Positions 1 through 6,044 of a DNA stretch of 15,843 nucleotides are shown here, piece after piece. The position numbers were made by a program, and so were the translations under genes. The stretch comes from Bacteroidales bacterium (GTDB lineage: Bacteria > Bacteroidota > Bacteroidia > Bacteroidales > UBA932). Each line of letters opens with the position of its first letter. Position 1 is the stretch's first letter. The DNA is taken from assembly GCA_017461285.1 (NCBI GenBank), contig JAFTYS010000117.1, forward strand, positions 1 through 15,843. Direction: 5' to 3'. Under the pieces are notes generated by a model. That model saw only the letters and a list, made by a program, of their open reading frames with translations. It searched no databases and was not told the DNA's origin.

Positions 1-118
1 TCCGGCACAAAGCCAACCCTCTTCCCTTTCACAAACAATTAAAGCCACTTGCAGTTTCCTGTAAATGACTTCACTTTTGTAATGTGTTTTTGTCACATTA
101 TTTGTCACACTAAAAGCG

Positions 119-152
119 AAAACGGCACTACAGTTATCCGTCATGCCGTTTT
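119..152 (-). terminator. hairpin downstream of tRNA-Ser, probable terminator
   Basis: A 9-bp perfect inverted repeat (AAAACGGCA at 119-127, TGCCGTTTT at 144-152) encloses a 16-base loop. It starts 4 bases beyond the 3' end of the tRNA on the minus strand. Read on that strand the second arm ends in TTTT and the next bases are CGCTTTTAG. The short T run makes it a modest intrinsic terminator; it could also be a 3' processing or stability hairpin. Confidence 0.55.
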
Positions 153-155
153 CTG

Positions 156-242
156 CGGTGAGAGGGGGATTCGAACCCCCGGTACGGTTACCCGTACGTC
201 AGTTTAGCAAACTGGTGGTTTCAGCCACTCACCCATCTCACC
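156..242 (-). tRNA. tRNA-Ser(GCU)
   Basis: This is an 87-base class II tRNA on the minus strand. The 7-bp acceptor stem is GGTGAGA (236-242) with TCTCACC (157-163), and the discriminator base is G (156). The anticodon loop TTTGCTAAA puts anticodon GCU at 206-208, which reads AGC and AGU serine codons. The long variable arm pairs GTACGG with CCGTAC, as expected for tRNA-Ser. The T-arm shows GGTTCGAATCC. CCA is not encoded, since the bases after the discriminator are CAGAA, so CCA must be added enzymatically. The pre-tRNA leader holds a small hairpin (CCCGT 250-254 with ACGGG 263-267). Confidence 0.97.
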
Positions 243-271
243 AAGCTGACCCGTTTTTCCTAACGGGACTG

Positions 272-304
272 CAAAGATATAAATAAATTTGGTGATTCAC
301 CAAA
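272..304 (-). promoter_or_regulatory. Bacteroidetes-type promoter of tRNA-Ser
   Basis: On the minus strand TTTG (301-304) is followed after 21 bases by TATCTTTG (272-279). This matches the Bacteroidetes primary-sigma consensus TTTG / TAnnTTTG with normal spacing. The predicted transcription start is near 265-268, about 25 bases before the mature tRNA 5' end. Confidence 0.75.
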
Positions 305-305
305 T
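287..305 (-). terminator. palindrome after floA, probable terminator
   Basis: A 19-base near-perfect palindrome (ATTTGGTGA, one T, TCACCAAAT) lies 20 bases beyond the floA stop on the minus strand. It can form an 8-bp stem with a 3-base loop, followed by TTATTTATA. It would end the nfeD-floA transcript. Its promoter-distal arm overlaps the -33 TTTG of the tRNA promoter, so the two signals share bases. Confidence 0.5.
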
Positions 306-325
306 AAAACTGCAAAATGCTGAAA

Positions 326-1279
326 TTACTGCTTTGCGATGTTTTCACGCATTTCTGTGTCGGCCTGGATGTTCTTCATCTTGTAGTAGTCCATGATGCC
401 GAGGTTTCCTGTGCGGAATGCTTCTGCCATTGCAAGAGGGACTTCAGCCTCGGCCTCGATCACGCGTGCGCGTGCTTCCTGGGCCTTTGCCTTCATTTCC
501 TGCTCGAGAGCGACTGCCATTGCGCGGCGCTCCTCTGCGCGTGCCTGGGCGATATTCTTGTCAGCTTCCGCCTGGTCCATCTGGAGAACCGCACCGATGT
601 TCTTTCCTATGTCGATGTCGGCGATGTCGATAGAGAGGATTTCGAACGCTGTTCCTGCGTCGAGACCCTTGTTGAGCACCACCTTCGAGATGCTGTCCGG
701 ATTCTCGAGAACGAGCTTGTGGCTCTCTGCCGAACCGATAGATGAAACGATACCCTCGCCTACTCGTGCAAGAACAGTCTCTTCACCGGCACCTCCGACA
801 AGCTGCTTGATGTTTGCGCGCACTGTCACACGGGCCTTGGCGATGAGCTGGATACCGTCCTTCGCAACAGCTGTCACAGGAGGGGTGTTGATGACCTTAG
901 GGTTTACCGACATCTGCACAGCCTCGAACACGTCACGGCCTGCAAGGTCGATGGCTGCCGCCATCTTGAAATCAAGGGAGATGTTTGCCTTGTCCGCTGA
1001 AATCAGGGCGTTCACGACCTTTGGCACGTTTCCTTTTGCAAGGTAGTGGGCCTCAAGTTCGTTTGCATAAAGGGTAAGTCCTGCCTTTGTTCCGGTCACC
1101 ATGGCCATTACGATGGTGTTTGGAGAAACACCTCTCCAGCGCATGAGAACAAGCTGGATGAGGGAGATGCGCACTCCCGAAATCAGAGCCTGGAACCACA
1201 AGGTCACAGGGAAGAACCATAGGAAGATCACAAGTCCGAATATCGCGACTGCAATCCATACGATAATCATTGCGTCCAT
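326..1279 (-). CDS. floA: flotillin-like membrane-microdomain protein FloA
   Basis: The 317-residue product matches the FloA/YqfA family (331 residues in Bacillus). FloA organises functional membrane microdomains at the inner face of the cytoplasmic membrane. The N-terminus has a long hydrophobic segment (about residues 4-40, probably a re-entrant or hairpin membrane anchor). A PHB/SPFH-like core follows (about 60-220, with [13 protein letters not shown] and [20 protein letters not shown]), then an Ala/Glu-rich coiled coil (about 230-290, many AEA/ARA heptads) and a conserved [18 protein letters not shown] tail. It starts at ATG 1279, 34 bases downstream of the NfeD-family gene on the same strand. 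This nfeD-floA pairing is common in bacteria and supports both calls. There is no promoter of its own in the 34-base gap, so it is probably co-transcribed. Confidence 0.93.
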   Translation of the reverse strand: MDAMIIVWIAVAIFGLVIFLWFFPVTLWFQALISGVRISLIQLVLMRWRGVSPNTIVMAMVTGTKAGLTLYANELEAHYLAKGNVPKVVNALISADKANISLDFKMAAAIDLAGRDVFEAVQMSVNPKVINTPPVTAVAKDGIQLIAKARVTVRANIKQLVGGAGEETVLARVGEGIVSSIGSAESHKLVLENPDSISKVVLNKGLDAGTAFEILSIDIADIDIGKNIGAVLQMDQAEADKNIAQARAEERRAMAVALEQEMKAKAQEARARVIEAEAEVPLAMAEAFRTGNLGIMDYYKMKNIQADTEMRENIAKQ

Positions 1280-1313
1280 AATATGAATAGTTTATTAGTT
1301 TCCTGACAGAAGG

Positions 1314-1772
1314 CTACAATGGCCTTACGTATATTCTGTTGTCCTCGATCAGCACGACCTGGACATCTGTACCCGGGTCCACCAGTCCTTCAAGAGCCTT
1401 TACTTCGACAGCATGTTCACCGAAACGGACGGTACCCATAGGTGCAAGCCTGGTCACGGTCTTTCCTCTGTCACCTACGGCGATCGAAACTGATTCGGTA
1501 TCAACCGCTTTAGATTTTATATTGGTCTCAAGGGCAAGTCTTTTCCATGTCTTCGCTCTGAGCACCCATACCGTGAGCGCCACGATAAGAACAACATTGA
1601 CAGCCGTGACTATGGCTCCTGCCGTCGTTCCGATCTGGGTGAAAGCATAGAAGCATGAGCCTCCCAGCGAAAGGAGTCCCAGCACGCCGGCGATTCCGAC
1701 TCCGGGAATAAGAAGAATCTCGGCAAACATCAGTATAAGACCGAGAAGTATCAATGTGATTACAAATCCCAT
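1314..1772 (-). CDS. NfeD-family membrane protein (short form)
   Basis: This is a 152-residue protein of the short, protease-less NfeD type. Two or three hydrophobic segments come first (about 3-22, 25-45 and 50-71, with the motif AEILLIPGVGIAGVLG). A small beta-rich OB-fold domain ends the protein (about 95-152, with GDRGKTVTRLAPMGTVRFG and a final VLIEDNRIYVRPL). Proteins of this family work with flotillins, and the next gene is floA. The open frame runs up to 1907, but the extension covers the promoter region and reads like non-coding sequence, so I chose ATG 1772. That start has AGGACG about 3 bases upstream as a ribosome binding site and begins directly with the first membrane segment. 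The exact role of NfeD proteins is not settled. Confidence 0.88.
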   Translation of the reverse strand: MGFVITLILLGLILMFAEILLIPGVGIAGVLGLLSLGGSCFYAFTQIGTTAGAIVTAVNVVLIVALTVWVLRAKTWKRLALETNIKSKAVDTESVSIAVGDRGKTVTRLAPMGTVRFGEHAVEVKALEGLVDPGTDVQVVLIEDNRIYVRPL

Positions 1773-1798
1773 AACGTCCTGTTTTATAACCAGAACAA

Positions 1799-1835
1799 CA
1801 AAGATAACGTTTTTATTCCTTAACCCGCTTGCAAA
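1799..1835 (-). promoter_or_regulatory. probable promoter of the nfeD-floA operon
   Basis: On the minus strand TATCTTTG (1799-1806) is an exact -7 element, with a start predicted about 20 bases before ATG 1772. The nearest TTTG (1832-1835) is 25 bases upstream, a few bases longer than usual, so the -33 assignment is weak. Confidence 0.5.
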
Positions 1836-1859
1836 GGTCAATAAATATGAATATTTTTG
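1828..1859 (+). promoter_or_regulatory. probable promoter of the alpha-glucuronidase gene
   Basis: CTTG (1828-1831, TTG matching the -33 core) is followed after 20 bases by TATTTTTG (1852-1859), a match to TAnnTTTG. The predicted start is near 1864, leaving a leader of about 30 bases. The -33 element abuts the -33 candidate of the divergent nfeD promoter (CTTGCAAA, 1828-1835). Confidence 0.6.
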
Positions 1860-1893
1860 TAAAAACAGGATAATAACCCATAATCTATAACAC

Positions 1894-3981
1894 ATGAAAC
1901 TGCTCAAGACATTGCTGCTTGCGTCAATTGCAGCTCTGATGGCATCATGCTACGGTCCGGAGAAGCCGGAAGACACCGACGGCCATCAGCTCTGGTTCTA
2001 TTCGATGGACCGGGACGGAATGAACCTTTCTCCTGAAAAGACCACGATGGCAATAGCCGCCAATGAGATCGACGAGTACTGGAAGGGGGGACAGAAAGTG
2101 TCATTCAATGTACTCGAATCAAAGGACGAAAGCCTCGGAAGCGAAGGATACAGACTCACATTCGGCAAAGACGGAATCGCAATCGATGCAAACACCGAGA
2201 CAGGAGTATTGTACGGAACATACGATCTTCTGCGCAGGCAGGAGACCGGAAAGGTCCTGGAAAGCGGCACAGTCACGGAAGTTCCCGCATACCAGTACCG
2301 CGTGCTCAACCACTGGGACAACCCGGACCTCACCGTTGAGCGAGGATATGCCGGAAAATCGCTTTGGAAATGGGAAAGCCTGCCTGGCACCATCCTTCCT
2401 GTATACGAGGAATATGCCCGGGCAAACGCATCCCTCGGAATAAACTGCACTGTCCTCAACAACGTGAATGCCGACCCAGTGATACTGACTCCGGAATATC
2501 TGGAGAAGGTAAAGGCTCTGGCAGACATCTTCCGTCCATACGGACTCAAGGTCTTCCTTTCGATCAATTTCGCATCTCCTAAGCGCATCGGAGGTCTCAA
2601 GACTTCCGACCCTCTGGACAAGGATGTGGCTGAATGGTGGAACGAAAAGGCAGCGGAAATCTATGCGCTCATTCCTGATTTCGGCGGTTTCCTCGTCAAG
2701 GCAAATTCCGAAGGCCAGTCCGGTCCGCAGGACTACGGACGCACGCATGCAGACGGAGCGAACATGCTTGCAAAGGCAGTGGAGCCGTTCGGAGGAATCG
2801 TCATGTGGCGCGCATTCGTCTATGATCCGCAGGCTTCGGACAGAGCCATGCAGGCCAGTCTGGAGTTTGTTCCGTTTGACGGAAAGTTCAGGGACAACGT
2901 GATCATCCAGATCAAGAACGGACCTATCGACTTCCAGCCGCGCGAACCGTTCAGTCCGCTCTTCGGACAGCTTGAGAACACAACCGTGATGGCCGAAATG
3001 CAGATTACCCAGGAATACCTGGGACATTCGAACCATCTGGTATACCTCCATCCTATGTGGAAGGAATGCCTCGATGCAGACACATATCAGAAAGGGGAAG
3101 GCTCTACCGTACGCGACATCACGACAGGAAAGCTCCACAACCGCCCGATCAATGCGATCGCAGGCGTGACCAACATCGGAGACAGCACCAACTGGTGCGG
3201 ACACCACTTCGCACAGGCGAACTGGTATGCATTCGGCCGCATGGCATGGGATCCTGAACTGTCTTCAGAGCAGATTGCAGACGAATGGATCAGGCAGACA
3301 TTCACCGGCGATGCAGATTTCGTGGATCCTGTCAAGGCTCTCATGCTCGAATCAAGAGAAAACACAGTGCGTTATGAGATGCCTCTGGGCCTCCACCACA
3401 CCTTCTCGTCAGAGGGCCATTACGGCCCAGGCCCATGGGAAGGCAGCATACGTCCTGACTGGTCTCCGAAATACTACCACAAGGCCGGCCCTGACGGAGT
3501 GGGATTTGACCGTACAATGAACGGAAGCGGCAATACAGGCCAGTACAACGAACCTGTAGCTTCCATCTACGGCAATGTCGAGACATGTCCGGAAGACCTC
3601 ATCCTCTGGTTCCACCATCTTCCATGGGACTACAGGATGAAGAGTGGCGAGACCCTTTGGGACACTCTTTGCCACACATTCCAGGACGGAATCGATGCTG
3701 CCGCAGGATATCTGGACACATGGGCTTCCGTACGCGGTTTCGTGGATGAGCAGAGATGGAACGAGGTCAATGTGAAGCTGGTGCGCCAGGCAAAGGACGC
3801 CCTCTGGTGGAGAGATGCGACGATGCTTTACTTCCAGACATTCTCGAACCTCCCTATACCTGAAGACTGCAGCGAACCTCAGTACACTCTCGAACAGCTC
3901 CAGAAGGTAAGGCTGAACATCACCAACTTCGAGACTCCTGATCCGGAGATACTTCCGGAATATGACCTGGACAGACTCTAA
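1894..3981 (+). CDS. aguA: exported GH67 alpha-glucuronidase (lipoprotein)
   Basis: The 695-residue product fits family GH67, which removes (4-O-methyl)glucuronic acid from the non-reducing end of aldouronic acids derived from glucuronoxylan. Residues 1-19 form a lipoprotein signal ending in MASC, with Cys19 as the lipidation site. The family signature YRVLNHWDNPDLTVERGYAG is near residue 130. Three acids fit the GH67 active site: Glu273 (KANSEGQSGP), Asp346 (NGPIDFQPREP) and Glu374 (MQITQEYLG). Their spacing (73 and 28) equals that of the Cellvibrio enzyme residues E292/D365/E393 as I recall them. Length is normal (about 680-730). The gene is monocistronic, with its own promoter and a strong terminator. 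No xylan-locus genes (SusC/SusD, xylanase, HTCS regulator) lie beside it, which is unusual for this family in Bacteroidetes. Confidence 0.93.
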   Translation: MKLLKTLLLASIAALMASCYGPEKPEDTDGHQLWFYSMDRDGMNLSPEKTTMAIAANEIDEYWKGGQKVSFNVLESKDESLGSEGYRLTFGKDGIAIDANTETGVLYGTYDLLRRQETGKVLESGTVTEVPAYQYRVLNHWDNPDLTVERGYAGKSLWKWESLPGTILPVYEEYARANASLGINCTVLNNVNADPVILTPEYLEKVKALADIFRPYGLKVFLSINFASPKRIGGLKTSDPLDKDVAEWWNEKAAEIYALIPDFGGFLVKANSEGQSGPQDYGRTHADGANMLAKAVEPFGGIVMWRAFVYDPQASDRAMQASLEFVPFDGKFRDNVIIQIKNGPIDFQPREPFSPLFGQLENTTVMAEMQITQEYLGHSNHLVYLHPMWKECLDADTYQKGEGSTVRDITTGKLHNRPINAIAGVTNIGDSTNWCGHHFAQANWYAFGRMAWDPELSSEQIADEWIRQTFTGDADFVDPVKALMLESRENTVRYEMPLGLHHTFSSEGHYGPGPWEGSIRPDWSPKYYHKAGPDGVGFDRTMNGSGNTGQYNEPVASIYGNVETCPEDLILWFHHLPWDYRMKSGETLWDTLCHTFQDGIDAAAGYLDTWASVRGFVDEQRWNEVNVKLVRQAKDALWWRDATMLYFQTFSNLPIPEDCSEPQYTLEQLQKVRLNITNFETPDPEILPEYDLDRL

Positions 3982-3999
3982 AGGTCTGATCCCCACCCC

Positions 4000-4039
4000 A
4001 AAAAAAAGAACCGGCTGTGGTAGTCGGTTCTTTTTTTTT
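4000..4039. terminator. bidirectional terminator between aguA and the SPOR gene
   Basis: A 14-bp stem (4000-4013 with 4025-4038, core GAACCG/CGGTTC) encloses an 11-base loop. It is flanked by 8 A on the left and 9 T on the right, so it reads as an intrinsic terminator on both strands. It lies 18 bases after the aguA stop and 12 bases after the stop of the convergent minus-strand gene. Confidence 0.93.
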
Positions 4040-4051
4040 ATGGCAATAAAT

Positions 4052-5908
4052 CTATTTCTGCGGTATTTCCACACATTGTGCAGAAGGTGTACCCATTGCG
4101 CGAACGAAGCCGGCAAGGTTTTCAGCCGTGTCCTTATCGGCAAAAGGTCCGATCACGTAGACCTTGGTTCCGTCTTCATTCTCGATACGGGCGATGTCCT
4201 TTCCCGGAGCCTGCTGACGGATGCCTCCTGCTATCGTCATGTCAAGTTCTCCGGTTCCGGTCTCAATCCTGACCTCATAGAATGAAGGTTTCTTGTTGAG
4301 TTCCGCTTCAAGAGCCCTTGCCTTTGCGACTGTCATATCCTTTCCGTCATTGAAAGCAACGATGAAAGCATTTCTGAATCCGACTTTCTTGACAGAATTG
4401 AGGTTTGCAAGGACGTCGGCATAGGTCCTGAACACACCTACCCTATAGGTATATCTTCCGTTAGAAGTCCTGGTCTCGAATACAGGGCTCAGACCCTTGA
4501 GTTTGGCAACCGTAGCCTTGGTTGTGGTCGAGAACATCTGTATCTGATAGACAAGGCCATCCGGAAGAATGTTGTCTTCCGCGAACTGACCTTCTTCAAG
4601 AATCTTGAAAGAGTAATCGAATTCCGGTTCCGGATCCTGCATGTTCAGGGCAAGAGGCTGACCGAATTCCCTTTTTGTAAACACATAGTCGGCTGTATGG
4701 CCTACAATCTCCCTGTCCGCTTCTGCAAGAAGCTTGTCAGGATCTATGACGACTCCGCTGAAAAGGAACTCCATCTCGATCTCCTGAAGACTGGCCGACG
4801 CCCGGTCGAGTGAATCACGAAGAGCGATCAATGCCAGCTCACCGTCCAGGACGGCTTCCTCATCATTCCTGTAGCGCGCATCCTCAACCTTCATTCCAAG
4901 GCGGTCGATCGAATCGCGCAGCTGCCTGACCTCCGACATCTTGGACATATACCTTCTGGTATCTACATTCTCCGGGATATCCGCTTCCACAACAGCATCA
5001 TTTTCCTGCGAACGGGCGGACTGAGGATCAAGAGAAGCTATCTCCAGCATTTCATCCGGGTCGCTGACTGCTCTTCTGACCGGCATGTCATCATAAGCCA
5101 GTACATATACCCAGACGCTGTCCTTCGAGCAGTTTCGGTTGGAAGCGAATATGGAATACATGCCGTCATCCGTGTTCACAAAAAGGAAATCATCCGACGG
5201 AGACGAATAAGGGAAACCCATGTTCACAGGCATCGCCCAATCTCCCGTTTCCTCGTCCCGTTCGGATACATAGATGTCATATCCGCCGACGCCGTACAGA
5301 CCGGCAGAAGAGAAATACATCTTCGAACCGTCAGGAGAAAGCATAGGATATATCTCATCGGAAACAGAAGTCATGTGTTCATTCAGAAGTGCCGGAACAG
5401 ACCAGATCGTATCCTGATAGACTGAATGGAAGATGTTCCTGACACCAGACTTGTCGACGGCCGACCAATATATTTCCTTGTCCTCATCGCGGACAAATGA
5501 TGCTTTTGAAAATTCATGCGGAATGCTGTCCAGCTGGGAAGGCACCGGTCTCCATGCCCCTTCCGCCAACGGATAGTATAGGAAAAACTCGTCTATAGGG
5601 AATTTATGGCGGGCCACTACATCAGGTACATACACGAAGTCCATCATGCTCAATCCGTTTTCCGCCATCAGGACACGGTCGCTGAGGTCCATTCTCAGGA
5701 GGGTATCATCCGCAGTCATGAGGGAATCCACAAGCATTGCGGATGCCGACTGATATGCTTCAGCGGCTTCCTCAAAGCGGTATTGTCCGCGCAATGCGTC
5801 TCCACGCTTCATTTCATCCAACGCCTTCACCGTCTGCGCAGAAAGGCAGAAAGGGTGAAAAATCATCATGAAAAATATGTATATATAAACGGCCCGTCTC
5901 ATTTTCAT
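4052..5908 (-). CDS. exported protein with PD40 repeats and two SPOR-like regions
   Basis: The product is 618 residues. Residues 1-25 form a signal peptide cleaved after CLSAQ. Residues about 27-85 are helical and TPR-like (MKRGDALRGQYRFEEAAEAYQSA). Residues about 120-265 contain WD40-like PD40 beta-propeller motifs (LSPDGSKMYFSS, YDIYVSERD, DDGMYSIFASNR). A charged helical stretch follows (about 315-375). The C-terminus holds one clear SPOR-like unit (about 450-525, VYQIQMFSTTTKA, YRVGVFRTYADVLANL) and a second one (about 540-612, KVYVIGPFADKDTAENLAGFV). SPOR domains bind denuded glycan strands of peptidoglycan, so I infer a periplasmic or outer-membrane role in the cell envelope. The start is ATG 5908 or ATG 5902. 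The latter has AGGA 5 bases upstream, and a promoter -7 element ends only 5 bases before 5908. I recognise the domains but no named family. Confidence 0.85.
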   Translation of the reverse strand: MKMRRAVYIYIFFMMIFHPFCLSAQTVKALDEMKRGDALRGQYRFEEAAEAYQSASAMLVDSLMTADDTLLRMDLSDRVLMAENGLSMMDFVYVPDVVARHKFPIDEFFLYYPLAEGAWRPVPSQLDSIPHEFSKASFVRDEDKEIYWSAVDKSGVRNIFHSVYQDTIWSVPALLNEHMTSVSDEIYPMLSPDGSKMYFSSAGLYGVGGYDIYVSERDEETGDWAMPVNMGFPYSSPSDDFLFVNTDDGMYSIFASNRNCSKDSVWVYVLAYDDMPVRRAVSDPDEMLEIASLDPQSARSQENDAVVEADIPENVDTRRYMSKMSEVRQLRDSIDRLGMKVEDARYRNDEEAVLDGELALIALRDSLDRASASLQEIEMEFLFSGVVIDPDKLLAEADREIVGHTADYVFTKREFGQPLALNMQDPEPEFDYSFKILEEGQFAEDNILPDGLVYQIQMFSTTTKATVAKLKGLSPVFETRTSNGRYTYRVGVFRTYADVLANLNSVKKVGFRNAFIVAFNDGKDMTVAKARALEAELNKKPSFYEVRIETGTGELDMTIAGGIRQQAPGKDIARIENEDGTKVYVIGPFADKDTAENLAGFVRAMGTPSAQCVEIPQK

Positions 5909-5912
5909 CCTA

Positions 5913-5920
5913 CAAAAATA
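5913..5920 (-). promoter_or_regulatory. -7 element of the SPOR-protein gene
   Basis: TATTTTTG on the minus strand matches TAnnTTTG. No TTTG sits 19-21 bases upstream, so only the -7 half is supported. The predicted start falls on or next to ATG 5908, which implies an almost leaderless mRNA. Confidence 0.4.
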
Positions 5921-5951
5921 TGAAATAACTTCATTTATAAGAAAAAAATCG

Positions 5952-5959
5952 TAAATTTG
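5952..5959 (+). promoter_or_regulatory. -7 element of secDF
   Basis: TAAATTTG followed by TGCCC is a full match to TAnnTTTG. The -33 half is poor (CTTC near 5929). The predicted start near 5963 gives an 80-base leader before the secDF ATG. The leader contains a small hairpin (TGCTAT 5970-5975 with ATAGCA 5987-5992). Confidence 0.5.
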
Positions 5960-6044
5960 TGCCCTATTTTGCTATAGGTATGCGCAATAGCATGCCAAAA
6001 CGCAGAAAAGAGACAATAAATATCATTAAAACAATAAAATCATT

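Noticed and set aside
1..155. Mobile element integrated at the tRNA-Ser 3' end
   Set aside because: The tRNA is followed by its own hairpin, no second copy of the tRNA 3' end is seen, and no integrase is visible in the window.
393..1046. 217-residue open frame on the plus strand
   Set aside because: It is antisense to floA, Ser/Arg-rich and without domain character; FloA explains the coding signal.
1773..1907. N-terminal extension of the NfeD-family frame
   Set aside because: It would place coding sequence over the -7 element and past the predicted start; the domain begins at 1772 with a good ribosome binding site.
2119..3207. 362-residue open frame on the minus strand
   Set aside because: It lies entirely inside aguA; its composition (Cys, Val, Arg-rich) is that of a reverse-frame shadow.
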